A DNA stretch of 64,000 nucleotides, from positions 186,001-250,000 of the forward strand of contig JAAWWF010000003.1 in the NCBI GenBank assembly GCA_021404565.1, in the 5' to 3' direction. The notes under the pieces were generated by a model. It ran no database searches. It saw only the letters and a program-made list of their open reading frames with translations, and was not told the origin of the DNA. Below are positions 25,479 through 33,473 of the stretch, piece by piece; within the stretch, counting starts at the first letter, position 1, and the number at the start of each line of letters is the position of its first letter. Both the position numbers and the translations under genes were made by a program. This DNA comes from Roseivirga sp. GTDB taxonomy: Bacteria; Bacteroidota; Bacteroidia; Cytophagales; Cyclobacteriaceae.

Positions 25479-25967
25479 CTATTGAGCCAACCAGCGATGC
25501 ACTTTAGGGAAGATTTGTTGATCAGTCATTCCTTTCCATTCCAGATAAGGTAAGCCTATGTAAGTTCCGTTTTCAAACTGATCAATAAGCCATTGAGAAT
25601 TATTTTTATAGCCATTTTCATGAAAGACTATTTCTGGAGCAATGTTCAAATATGTCAGCGCGGCATAAGACCATAAGATTGCACCTAACTCATCGCTTTC
25701 CGAGGGTGTCTGGTAGTCGCGCAAATCTCCGGCAACTTTTTTCCGATCCTGTGGTGCTAGCACTGCGATATGCCCTGCTTCATGAAGTAAATCTCCGGGA
25801 TATTTCAACAATTGAGGATCATACTCAATAATGCCCTTATTAATGATAATACCGGGCAGGAAGGTGTCCTGGCTAATTTTTGTTTTCACCACAGAGATAC
25901 CAATACTGTCAAGAAATGCTATTATTTTTTCCGTTACCACTTTGGAACCGGTCAATTTCTGTTGCAC
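25479..25967 (-). CDS. Putative zinc-metallopeptidase-like protein (HEAGH motif)
   Basis: A 162-residue protein without a signal peptide. The segment DLLHEAGHIAVLAP near residues 64-77 contains an HExxH zinc-binding motif, and an acidic stretch follows (SESDELGAILWSYAALTYL) that could supply the third ligand. The last third is aromatic-rich (GTYIGLPYLEWKGM). The family is not identified, so catalytic activity is a guess from the motif alone. It lies 15 bp downstream of the IscA-like gene on the same strand, so they may form one operon. Confidence 0.62.
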   Translation of the reverse strand: MQQKLTGSKVVTEKIIAFLDSIGISVVKTKISQDTFLPGIIINKGIIEYDPQLLKYPGDLLHEAGHIAVLAPQDRKKVAGDLRDYQTPSESDELGAILWSYAALTYLNIAPEIVFHENGYKNNSQWLIDQFENGTYIGLPYLEWKGMTDQQIFPKVHRWLAQ

Positions 25968-25982
25968 TGTGTTATTGAGGGG

Positions 25983-26291
25983 TTAGAGGTTGGCTTCCTG
26001 TGGATTGATAAATGTAAAACCACGGGTTTCTGCATCTTCCACAAAATCTACTTCAAGCCCGATGAGATACATGGTCTGCTTTTTCTCTACGTGCACGGCA
26101 ATGCCCTCGACATCATAGCTGATGTCCCCTTCTTTTGGCTTATCAAAGCCCAGCATAAAGCCCATACCTCCACAGCCACTACCACCTTTTACGCCTATGC
26201 GCAGGCCATAGCCCTCAGGTATATTCTTGTGGATCATGATGTGCTTTACTTCGGTAATGGCTTTGGCAGAAAGGGTAACCGGCTCGATCAT
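25983..26291 (-). CDS. IscA/HesB-like iron-sulfur accessory protein lacking C-terminal cysteines
   Basis: A 102-residue protein of the A-type iron-sulfur carrier fold: VTLSAKAITEVKHIM, then GYGLRIGVKGGSGCGGMGFMLGFD with the first conserved cysteine near residue 40, and YLIGLEVDFVEDAETRGFTFINP. The usual C-terminal CxC pair after the FxNP strand is missing; the protein ends NPQEANL. Similar short forms are familiar in Bacteroidota. With one cysteine left, cluster binding would have to work differently, for example across a dimer. Annotators usually call it an iron-sulfur assembly accessory protein. Confidence 0.85.
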   Translation of the reverse strand: MIEPVTLSAKAITEVKHIMIHKNIPEGYGLRIGVKGGSGCGGMGFMLGFDKPKEGDISYDVEGIAVHVEKKQTMYLIGLEVDFVEDAETRGFTFINPQEANL

Positions 26292-26397
26292 TCAACTACT
26301 TTTAACTTGATTTCTGATGTAAACTTAACACCTGACAGATATTCTCACTATTTTCAGACGTTATTTTAACCGTAAACATTTTACGGTCTCATTCACT

Positions 26398-26919
26398 ATG
26401 GAATACTTAACTGACTTTCTACAATTATTGGTTCCGGCAGCGCTTGTTTTGTACGCGGTTTATCTCATCGTCCGGAATTTTCTACAAAAAGATTTCGATA
26501 AGAAGCTGGTCGAATTAAAGGTGAGTAACAACAGTACCATACTCCCTATCAGACTCCAGGCCTATGAGCGGATTTGCTTGCTGCTGGAGCGGATATCGCC
26601 CAATAACATGCTTTTGCGAATGAGTGATCCGTCTTACAATGCACTGCAATTTCAACAGCTGGTGTTGAAGGAGGTGAGGGAAGAGTTCAATCACAATTTG
26701 TCGCAGCAGGTGTACATGAGTGAAGAGGTTTGGGAAAAAATCAGAACTACGGTCAACGAGATCATTCAGGTGGTAAATGCCGCTGGTGAGGGTATGACGG
26801 CCGAGCACAGTTCTATTGACCTTTCTCAACGGGTATTTGAAGGAATGATCCAACTGGACCGTGACCCTATAGGGGAGGCACTGGCCACGACTAAAAAAGA
26901 GATTCAGACATTATTTTAA
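26398..26919 (+). CDS. Conserved membrane-anchored protein of unknown function
   Basis: A 173-residue protein with one N-terminal membrane segment (FLQLLVPAALVLYAVYLIV, residues 7-26), then a basic stretch and a mainly helical cytoplasmic part (LPIRLQAYERICLLLERISPNNML, LQFQQLVLKEVREEFNHNLSQQVYMSEEVW). I recognise it as a family conserved in Bacteroidota with no assigned function. It is followed 6 bp later by the YkvA-like gene; the pair is probably one operon. The C-terminus (GEALATTKKEIQTLF) is also typical of the family. Confidence 0.75.
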   Translation: MEYLTDFLQLLVPAALVLYAVYLIVRNFLQKDFDKKLVELKVSNNSTILPIRLQAYERICLLLERISPNNMLLRMSDPSYNALQFQQLVLKEVREEFNHNLSQQVYMSEEVWEKIRTTVNEIIQVVNAAGEGMTAEHSSIDLSQRVFEGMIQLDRDPIGEALATTKKEIQTLF

Positions 26920-26925
26920 TAAAGC

Positions 26926-27351
26926 ATGTCAGCAGAGAGAGAGCCTTCCGATAAAGAAATGCGCGTGCTGGGAAAGATGAAATCCCGGGCGAAGAAAATT
27001 GTCAACGACCATGAGGAGTTGAAAAATCTTCTGACCAAAACAAAAAAGAAGCTGGAAGACGCGCAGGAGGATGATTCCCTGATGAAAAAGATGGGTGATT
27101 ATATAAAGCTCATTATGAGAATGATCACAGGCTACCTCAATGGTAGTTACAATGATACTCCCTGGCAAACCATCGTATTGCTCGTAGCAGGCTTACTTTA
27201 TTTCATTACACCTATTGATGCCATACCCGATTTTATTCCCATTGCCGGACTCATTGATGATGCCACTGTGCTCGTTTGGTTAGGCAAATGTTTCCGTGAC
27301 GACCTCGCCCGTTTTAAAAATTGGGAAAATGTGAACGATTCCGAAGAATAG
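26926..27351 (+). CDS. YkvA/DUF1232-family membrane protein
   Basis: A 141-residue protein. A helical, highly charged N-terminal region (about 1-70, EELKNLLTKTKKKLEDAQED) precedes the DUF1232 domain: TPWQTIVLLVAGLLYFITPIDAIPDFIPIAGLIDDATVLVWL near residues 83-125, with the hallmark YFxxPxDxIPDxxPxxGxxDD pattern. One or two membrane helices. The biochemical role of the family is not established. It is probably co-expressed with the preceding membrane-anchored protein. Confidence 0.87.
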   Translation: MSAEREPSDKEMRVLGKMKSRAKKIVNDHEELKNLLTKTKKKLEDAQEDDSLMKKMGDYIKLIMRMITGYLNGSYNDTPWQTIVLLVAGLLYFITPIDAIPDFIPIAGLIDDATVLVWLGKCFRDDLARFKNWENVNDSEE

Positions 27352-27390
27352 TTGTTACTCTAAAAGTTACAATTATGAAGAATCGGCAAG

Positions 27391-28029
27391 ATGGAGCAGA
27401 TAATCACACAAGAGTTGATAAATAAGGCAATGACCTATGAGCAGTATCGCTCAATGATCAACGAACTTTTGGAGAAGGGACTTACGACTGGTCCTAAGCA
27501 GAATGAGACCATGCTGAACTATGGCAGACTCAATGCAAAACGCATGAAAAAGTGGGACAAGATCGCCAGGATTACTCCCGAGCTACACGAAAGACTGTTG
27601 GATATTAAAAAGCCTGTTACCTGGCTGGTACTCACTGAAGGCTGGTGTGGTGATGCCGCTCAGAACCTGCCTTTTATCAACAAAATGGCCGAGATCAATC
27701 CACTGATTAACCTGAAGCTTATTCTTCGCGATGAGAACCTTGAGGTGATGGATGAATACCTGACTGACGGTGGAAGATCTATTCCCAAGCTCATCGTATT
27801 AGATGCTGAAAATTTGTCTACACTCGGCACCTGGGGACCCAGACCCGCACCTATGCAGAAACTGGTGATGGATAATAAAGTAACTAAAGAAAAAAATTAC
27901 GGTGAGCTGAATGAAGTCATGCACCTGTGGTATGCCAAGGATAGAGGGATTACCCTTCAAAATGAAATTTTGGCTATTTTAGGTGTATGGAACAAAAAAC
28001 AGCAATCATTGCCGGTGCAAGCGGTCTGA
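27391..28029 (+). CDS. Thioredoxin-family protein with WCGD motif
   Basis: A 212-residue cytoplasmic thioredoxin-fold protein. The strand and active-site turn are VTWLVLTEGWCGDAAQNLPFI near residues 79-99; only one cysteine of the usual CxxC is present (WCGD), and the cis-proline loop is GGRSIPKLIVLDAE. An N-terminal helical extension (about 1-75) is typical of this Bacteroidota family. Dithiol exchange in the usual way is therefore unlikely. Its C-terminus overlaps the next gene by 43 bp in another frame. Confidence 0.85.
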   Translation: MEQIITQELINKAMTYEQYRSMINELLEKGLTTGPKQNETMLNYGRLNAKRMKKWDKIARITPELHERLLDIKKPVTWLVLTEGWCGDAAQNLPFINKMAEINPLINLKLILRDENLEVMDEYLTDGGRSIPKLIVLDAENLSTLGTWGPRPAPMQKLVMDNKVTKEKNYGELNEVMHLWYAKDRGITLQNEILAILGVWNKKQQSLPVQAV

Positions 28030-28637
28030 TTGGCCGGTCACTTACTCAACTATTATTGAAAAGCGATGACTATGGTCAGGTCATTGCACTGGTCAGGAAG
28101 CCCTTAGGAATTCAGCACGACAAACTGAAAGAGCACACAGTAGATTTTAATCAACTTAAGGACATGGAAGATTTCCCATCAGGAGATGATATTTTCTGTT
28201 GTCTGGGAACCACCATGAAGAAGGCGGGGTCTAAGGATGCCTTTTACAAGGTAGATTTTACCTACCCTTATGAACTTGCCAATCGAGCCCTGAGTGCAGG
28301 AGGGAAGCGATTCTTTCTGGTGAGTGCTCAGGGAGCCAATATGAAGTCCCGCGTATTTTATAATAAGGTAAAGGGAGAGTTAGAGGATAAAATCTCTTTT
28401 CTGAACTACCGGACCATTTACATCTTTAAGCCAAGTCTGCTCAGAGGAAAACGTAAGGAAAGTAGATTGGGTGAGAGCTTTGCTCAGGCCATTACACGCA
28501 TAATTCCCTTTATAGGTCCATGGAAGAAATACCATCCTATTCACGCAGATAAAGTGGCTGATGCCATGATGAAAGTGGCCAAGCAAGAAGATAAAGGCTG
28601 CTACTTCTATCAGTCAGAGATTATGAGGAAGATGTAG
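27987..28637 (+). CDS. NAD(P)-binding oxidoreductase (HTATIP2/YwnB-like atypical SDR)
   Basis: A 216-residue Rossmann-fold protein. The nucleotide-binding loop is AIIAGASGLIGRSLTQLLL near residue 6; DDIFCCLGTTMKKAGSKDAFYKVD and FFLVSAQGANMKSRVFYNKVKGELE (Ser...YxxxK arrangement) match the HTATIP2-type atypical short-chain dehydrogenases. The start overlaps the thioredoxin-like gene by 43 bp, so coupling is likely. Substrate unknown. A hairpin terminator follows 30 bp downstream. Confidence 0.85.
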   Translation: MEQKTAIIAGASGLIGRSLTQLLLKSDDYGQVIALVRKPLGIQHDKLKEHTVDFNQLKDMEDFPSGDDIFCCLGTTMKKAGSKDAFYKVDFTYPYELANRALSAGGKRFFLVSAQGANMKSRVFYNKVKGELEDKISFLNYRTIYIFKPSLLRGKRKESRLGESFAQAITRIIPFIGPWKKYHPIHADKVADAMMKVAKQEDKGCYFYQSEIMRKM

Positions 28638-28667
28638 ATTCAGAGAATAATTCTGAGTCAGAATTTG

Positions 28668-28695
28668 GGTTGAGGCAGCAGTCTCAACCTTTTTT
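28668..28695 (+). terminator. Rho-independent terminator after the oxidoreductase gene
   Basis: GGTTGAG (28668-28674) and CTCAACC (28683-28689) form a stem around an 8-base loop, followed by six T. Confidence 0.8.
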
Positions 28696-28711
28696 ATACC
28701 TTCCTAATAGC

Positions 28712-29767
28712 TTAGTTACTTCTGAGCCACTCCATGGCTGCTTTTATTTTTGCATCTTGATCAAGATGCTCAAAGTTATCTCCTTCTATCATGATTCTGT
28801 GAGGCATAATACTCATTGTCAGTTTTTCCTGACTATCAAGTTCATAACCTTCAGCCAGCAGTAAGAAGGTTTCGAAGGGCAGGCGATAAAGCTCATTTGA
28901 CGTCATAAATCCGGCTGTTTTTTCGCCTATAAAGAAAGTTTTTGGGCGGTTGAGAAAGGCCAGGGCAGTGATTTCTCCTGAGCTTCCGGTCATTTGGCTC
29001 GTGAGTACTACTACTTTGTCCTGGCTCAGATCAGGGAGACAGGGAGTGGCCAAAGCTGTGATTCTCTCTTCTGCCTGATAAATGCCATTTGCCTTTATAG
29101 ACCAGGGTAACGTGGTGCCATCTTTCTTCCGGATGCTACCAAAAACTCCTTCTCCAATGAGCTGTTGTATGCCGGCAATCATAGGATACATATTTCCTCC
29201 GGTATTCAATCGAAGGTCTATGATCCAGCCTTTGATATCTTCGCTATATATGTTACAAATGGCTTCCTGCAGTATTTGAGCAGATTGCTGCATATCGTCA
29301 AAATCATCGGAGGAGTTATCCGGAGGTACCAACACATAAGCGTAGCTACCTAAGCGACTGGCCGTCACAATCGCCTTACCATCGTTAAGAGCAGCAATCA
29401 ACGGTGTTCTTACATCTTCTTCGTTGAGTTGACCAAAATGAGATGCGTATTTATGATTGCGATGCCAGAAGAAGCTATGATTGTCTTCCATTTTGTCAAA
29501 GAGTAGCTGCCATTGAGGAAAAACATCCGAGAATGACTCCATGCTTTTGGCTTTTTTGATTAGATCAGATTTAGCCTCGGACCAGTTAATTTTATCAGCA
29601 TAAAGCGCTGAGGAAGGAACAATTGTAAAAACCGAATCCAGGAAGTGCTGAATGCTGTCTTTTACTGTCGGAAACGACTGAGATTTCAACCCGACCGGGC
29701 TTGTCAGGTATAGGCAAAACAAAAGGATCAAACGGAGTTTGGCGAAGTATGTGTTCAGGTTTCTCAT
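28712..29767 (-). CDS. S41-family (tail-specific-like) peptidase, secreted
   Basis: A 351-residue exported serine peptidase of clan SK. The start at 29767 gives a signal peptide (RNLNTYFAKLRLILLFCLYL ... GLKSQ); the open frame reaches 29812 but without family support. GWIIDLRLNTGGNMYPMIAGI near the middle and VVVLTSQMTGSSGEITALAFL (catalytic Ser in the GSSGE turn) followed by RPKTFFIGEKTAGFMTSNE match the S41 core. No PDZ domain is visible, so it is one of the small solitary members. Substrates unknown. Confidence 0.85.
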   Translation of the reverse strand: MRNLNTYFAKLRLILLFCLYLTSPVGLKSQSFPTVKDSIQHFLDSVFTIVPSSALYADKINWSEAKSDLIKKAKSMESFSDVFPQWQLLFDKMEDNHSFFWHRNHKYASHFGQLNEEDVRTPLIAALNDGKAIVTASRLGSYAYVLVPPDNSSDDFDDMQQSAQILQEAICNIYSEDIKGWIIDLRLNTGGNMYPMIAGIQQLIGEGVFGSIRKKDGTTLPWSIKANGIYQAEERITALATPCLPDLSQDKVVVLTSQMTGSSGEITALAFLNRPKTFFIGEKTAGFMTSNELYRLPFETFLLLAEGYELDSQEKLTMSIMPHRIMIEGDNFEHLDQDAKIKAAMEWLRSN

Positions 29768-29826
29768 GAATTTTCTTTTTATTAAGACAACACTTTGGAG
29801 AGAGCTTATCAATGTGATTCAAAGTT

Positions 29827-29834
29827 CAAACTTA
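29827..29834 (-). promoter_or_regulatory. Candidate -7 box of the S41 peptidase gene
   Basis: The plus-strand sequence CAAACTTA reads TAAGTTTG on the minus strand, a full match to TAnnTTTG, 60 bp upstream of the chosen start at 29767. Confidence 0.38.
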
Positions 29835-29876
29835 GCTGTTGAGGAGAGTTCTGAATGAATGATTGCCCATTGAGGA

Positions 29877-29899
29877 TGTCTCATTCGGGGAATGAGACA
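29877..29899. promoter_or_regulatory. 10-bp perfect inverted repeat just before the AraC-type gene
   Basis: TGTCTCATTC (29877-29886) and its complement GAATGAGACA (29890-29899) flank GGG, ending 8 bp before the ATG at 29908. It could be an operator for the AraC-type protein or a neighbour, or an RNA hairpin controlling translation of this gene. No T-run follows, so a terminator is unlikely. Confidence 0.5.
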
Positions 29900-29907
29900 A
29901 GTATAAA

Positions 29908-30951
29908 ATGGACTACTATCAGGTTTTTTTTGGTGCAGTTTTAGTGTTGACCCTTCAGTCCATCCCGGTGGGTATTGTAAACCTGCGTCAACCCCGTACA
30001 GCCAATAGACTTCTCGGCTGCTTCGTATTGCTCTTTATTTTTAGTAGTGTCAGAAATACGTTGATACATCCCCTGGCTGATCAGGAGTTCTTCAGATTTA
30101 TAGGAGGTACTTATTTTGGTTCCTATTATGACCCCTTGCTCTACTTGTATCTCTTGGCCCTTTTGAAGGAACAGAGTCTAAAGACAATTGGAAAACATAT
30201 GGTGGTTCCTACGGTCGTTTTGGTCATGTCTTTAATAGCATATCGAGCACCACAACTTCTTGGTAATAGCTGGTTTACAGGTTTTTTCAATTTCCTGATA
30301 TTGGGCACAACTTTATTCTATGCCTTTTTGGGTTTGCGATTGTTGCTGCGTAGTGGCTATTGGTCGAACATCCTGGCGAGGGTCAGGAGTCGGGTGAAAG
30401 GCTTTTATATTTTTGTGCTGATCTACTTTCTGTATGCTACTTTTCGGCAAGTAATAATAGTAAGCGGTGATACCTGGGTCGACTTACTTTATTACATAGA
30501 TTCAATCTATTACCTTATTATTTTTGCCATCATACCTGTTTATGGGTACACCGAAGTGACAAACCTTAAGAAACTGTTTGTACCCTCTAAGATGTCCATA
30601 GCCTCGAATGTGGATGTAAAGCATACGATAAGCGAACTGAATAAACTGATGGATCAAGAGCTGTTTCGTGACCCGTCATTGAAGCTTGATACTTTGGCAG
30701 CCATGCTGGATTTGAAGAAACAGGACCTTTCTTTGATCCTGCAAAATTCTTTCAATACCACCTTTCAGGATTACATCAATGAAAGACGAATCGAATGCTT
30801 TAAAAGAGAAGCTCGTAGGCCTGAGAACAGAAAACTCGATATAAGTGGCCTGGCCATGAATTGTGGCTTCTCTTCCCGTGCCAGCTTTTATCGGATCTAC
30901 AAAAGGTCAGAATCAGGGAGCCCTCAGGATTTAGTCAAACAGGCCCCATAA
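29908..30951 (+). CDS. Membrane-bound AraC-family transcriptional regulator
   Basis: A 347-residue regulator with an N-terminal block of about seven hydrophobic helices (residues 5-215: VFFGAVLVLTLQSIPVGIV, LLGCFVLLFIFSSV, LLYLYLLALL ... IIFAIIPVYGY) and a C-terminal AraC HTH domain (about 240-340: LDTLAAMLDLKKQDLSLILQ, then ISGLAMNCGFSSRASFYRIYKR). It therefore probably senses a membrane or lipid-soluble signal. It is divergent from the S41 peptidase gene, which may be its target. A 10-bp inverted repeat sits directly in front of the start. Confidence 0.9.
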   Translation: MDYYQVFFGAVLVLTLQSIPVGIVNLRQPRTANRLLGCFVLLFIFSSVRNTLIHPLADQEFFRFIGGTYFGSYYDPLLYLYLLALLKEQSLKTIGKHMVVPTVVLVMSLIAYRAPQLLGNSWFTGFFNFLILGTTLFYAFLGLRLLLRSGYWSNILARVRSRVKGFYIFVLIYFLYATFRQVIIVSGDTWVDLLYYIDSIYYLIIFAIIPVYGYTEVTNLKKLFVPSKMSIASNVDVKHTISELNKLMDQELFRDPSLKLDTLAAMLDLKKQDLSLILQNSFNTTFQDYINERRIECFKREARRPENRKLDISGLAMNCGFSSRASFYRIYKRSESGSPQDLVKQAP

Positions 30952-30964
30952 AGTATTAGATTAC

Positions 30965-31246
30965 TTACATACTGAAAACGAATTGGAGCAAAAGGATTCC
31001 TAACAAGGTCAATGTGATAAATGCTATGACCCGCAGGCAGATGCTTCTCCTTTTATCCCGGACTACTTTCTTTTTGAGCAGTAACATTTCTTCTGGCGTG
31101 GCCTGCTTGAAGGTGTATTCGATCTTATTAGTGCTGATGGGTGTATTTTCCTCCAGCAGTTGCTTCAGTGGCTTCCTCCTGTGTCCGAGATTTCTGTTAT
31201 CTCTGAGAGACTTTTGCATTTCAGCACCAGAACCACCTAAAGGCAT
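30965..31246 (-). CDS. Small conserved membrane protein of unknown function
   Basis: About 93 residues with the start chosen at 31246 (MPLGGSGAEMQKSLRDNRNL), which matches a short-protein family common in Cytophagales (GG...M..SL..NR pattern); the frame is open further to 31291. A basic middle and a C-terminal membrane segment (VIAFITLTLLGILLLQFVF) follow. It is convergent with the AraC-type gene, 14 bp apart. No function can be assigned. Confidence 0.65.
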   Translation of the reverse strand: MPLGGSGAEMQKSLRDNRNLGHRRKPLKQLLEENTPISTNKIEYTFKQATPEEMLLLKKKVVRDKRRSICLRVIAFITLTLLGILLLQFVFSM

Positions 31247-31349
31247 ATGTTTTACAGTTTGATTATCAAGAAGATAAGCAAGGATGACCATGAAACTGCC
31301 CGTTTAAAGTTTAAAGGTTGCTCACGCTAATAAGCGGAATCAGAACTCT

Positions 31350-32531
31350 TCAGGCCGATTGAGAAAGAGCCTTTCGATGCCAGGTGACAGCGGTAATGCA
31401 AATGACAAGGTATATCCCGAAATAGGCGATAGTCTCAACAGAAGCAAATTCAGGATACCAGTTTTGCCAGCGTTCCCATTCAAATGCCGGGTCAGGAATA
31501 GTTTTGATCAATAAGGTCATGGGCAGCGAAAGACATACCATCAGCCAGAGTGTTTTGCTGTTAAGCTCTCTGAATTCGTACATCAACCAGGTGGCGATGA
31601 AAGGAAAGCCCAGGTAAATGATACGGGTCATATCTCCTCCGGCAAGAATGCCAAAGGCCAGGTAGAGCCCTGAAAAAAGTATCAGGAGGTTTCTTCTGTT
31701 ATCATAATAGGGTCTTTTCACTACTCTGAAGATTCCTGCGAGGAGTAGGGGACCAAAGGCTACAAATGCAGCGATGATCCACCTCACCAGCTCAAAGGGG
31801 TGTAACAGTGCCTCTTTGGCATGATAAAGCAAGGTGATAATAGCCCCCTTGATTTGCTCCAGGGGTTGGAAATAGTAATTAACCAGTACCTTGATCAGGA
31901 TGGAAAGTGCAAGCCCTCCAAAAATCCATTTCAGATCGAAATAAGCATCCTGCTCCCGCCTGTTATGGTACCAACCATAGGCGGCTAGTATGACGAGCAG
32001 GGCTATAAAGGACTCTTTTTGCAATGTGGCCAGGGGGGCAAGGACCAGTAGCCAGGCAAATTTTCGCTTAAAGATTAACCAGATGAAAAGGGCCTGGAAA
32101 AAGAAGAGAGGCACGTCTACTGTGATTGGGTCAAAGGCATTGAGTCTGATCATACCTGTCCAGTGGAATAGTAACCAGCCAAAGCCAATAACAAACCACT
32201 TGAGCTCGAAGCCCAAAGTGCGCCAGAGCTGAAAGAGCATGAATACGGAGAGGAGAGAAAAGCCCAGGTTGATCCATTGAAAATCGCTGATGATGTTTCC
32301 GGTATTCAGCTGTGCAGCCAGCCAGGGTATCAATATACGTGAGTGAAAAGGGAAGGAAACCTCATATTCGGGGATGTTTCCTACAAAATAATCGTGTATA
32401 GCCCGATAGTCGTTGCCATCGAACTGCGGAGCAAAATCATAGCTCAGGGCAGGCTGATTTTGCTGGTAGAAAAAGAATAATCCGGCTGTGGCCAGTAAGA
32501 AAATGTAAAGCCAGTATTGCGGAATGCGCAT
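31350..32531 (-). CDS. Multi-spanning membrane protein, glycosyltransferase-like
   Basis: A 393-residue integral membrane protein with about ten hydrophobic segments (YWLYIFLLATAGLFFFY, LGFSLLSVFMLFQLW, WFVIGFGWLLFHW, LLVLAPLATL, and others). The first loop after the N-terminal segment is aromatic and acidic (DFAPQFDGNDYRAIHDYFVG), which resembles the lipid-linked-sugar glycosyltransferase (GT-C) layout, where an early loop carries catalytic acids. That comparison rests on topology only. No partner genes are adjacent. Confidence 0.72.
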   Translation of the reverse strand: MRIPQYWLYIFLLATAGLFFFYQQNQPALSYDFAPQFDGNDYRAIHDYFVGNIPEYEVSFPFHSRILIPWLAAQLNTGNIISDFQWINLGFSLLSVFMLFQLWRTLGFELKWFVIGFGWLLFHWTGMIRLNAFDPITVDVPLFFFQALFIWLIFKRKFAWLLVLAPLATLQKESFIALLVILAAYGWYHNRREQDAYFDLKWIFGGLALSILIKVLVNYYFQPLEQIKGAIITLLYHAKEALLHPFELVRWIIAAFVAFGPLLLAGIFRVVKRPYYDNRRNLLILFSGLYLAFGILAGGDMTRIIYLGFPFIATWLMYEFRELNSKTLWLMVCLSLPMTLLIKTIPDPAFEWERWQNWYPEFASVETIAYFGIYLVICITAVTWHRKALSQSA

Positions 32532-32668
32532 GACGCGAAATTTAACAATTATAGCTCAGTATTGCACCAGTGATGAAATCGACTGTACCTGTAGAGGTAT
32601 AATATTCACAGAGTAATAACAGTCCGGTACTTGAATTATCCGGTATTTATCAGGTCTTTTGCAACGAT

Positions 32669-33121
32669 ATGATTGCAGTAATTCAAAGGGTATCAGAAGC
32701 CTCCGTGAGTATATCAGGAGAAGTAAAAGCGGCTATCAAAACGGGCGTAATGGTGCTTCTGGGTATAGAAGAGGCTGATGTACAGGAGGACATTGCCTGG
32801 CTCAGCAGAAAAATCGCGAACATGCGAATCTTTCCTGATGAAGCAGGGGTCATGAACCGAAGTTTACTTGATATAGAGGGTGAGGCCCTGGTGATCAGCC
32901 AGTTTACTTTGCATGCGAGCACTAAAAAAGGTAACAGACCCTCTTATCTGAAAGCTGCTAAGCCAGATATCTCGATTCCACTTTATGAGGCTTTTAAAAA
33001 GCAATTGGCTGCCGATTTGGGAAAAGCCATAGGAAGCGGAGAATTCGGTGCTGATATGCAGGTAGCCCTGGTCAATGATGGACCGGTGACTATAATCGTA
33101 GATACAAAAGACAAGAAATAA
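32669..33121 (+). CDS. dtd: D-aminoacyl-tRNA deacylase
   Basis: Hydrolyses D-amino acids wrongly attached to tRNA, such as D-Tyr. 150 residues, the standard length. The two catalytic blocks are visible: ALVISQFTLHASTKKGNRPSY (SQFTL motif, with the conserved Thr) near residue 75 and LVNDGPVTIIVDT (NxGPVT motif) near 135. The MazG-like gene starts at the next codon, so the pair is co-translated. Confidence 0.96.
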   Translation: MIAVIQRVSEASVSISGEVKAAIKTGVMVLLGIEEADVQEDIAWLSRKIANMRIFPDEAGVMNRSLLDIEGEALVISQFTLHASTKKGNRPSYLKAAKPDISIPLYEAFKKQLAADLGKAIGSGEFGADMQVALVNDGPVTIIVDTKDKK

Positions 33122-33122
33122 A

Positions 33123-33473
33123 ATGAGTGAAGAAACAAAAGGACTCCGGTCAGTACAACTGGAAGTTGACGATTGGATCAAAGAGTTTGGAGTGCGTTAT
33201 TTTAATGAGTTGACCAACATGGCTCAGCTCACTGAAGAGGTAGGAGAGGTAGCGCGCATCATTGCCAGGCGCTACGGAGAACAATCAGAAAAAGAATCGG
33301 ACAAAGGTAAAGACCTGGGCGAAGAACTTGCCGATGTGATGTTTGTGGTGGTGTGTCTGGCCAACCAGACAGGAGTAGATCTGCAAAGTGCCTGGGAGGG
33401 TAGAATGGATCGAAAGACCTCTCGTGATAAAGACAGACATAAGAACAATAAGAAGTTGACTGACCAAAAATGA
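33123..33473 (+). CDS. MazG-like nucleotide pyrophosphohydrolase
   Basis: A 116-residue single-domain MazG-like protein that probably hydrolyses non-canonical nucleoside triphosphates. Metal-binding pattern: LTEEVGEVARIIARRYG near residue 38 followed by DLGEELADVMFVVVCLANQTG near 62, the ExxE...ExxD arrangement of the all-alpha NTP pyrophosphatase fold. It overlaps the start of the DUF6263-like gene by 4 bp. Length fits the single-domain type rather than full MazG. Confidence 0.9.
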   Translation: MSEETKGLRSVQLEVDDWIKEFGVRYFNELTNMAQLTEEVGEVARIIARRYGEQSEKESDKGKDLGEELADVMFVVVCLANQTGVDLQSAWEGRMDRKTSRDKDRHKNNKKLTDQK

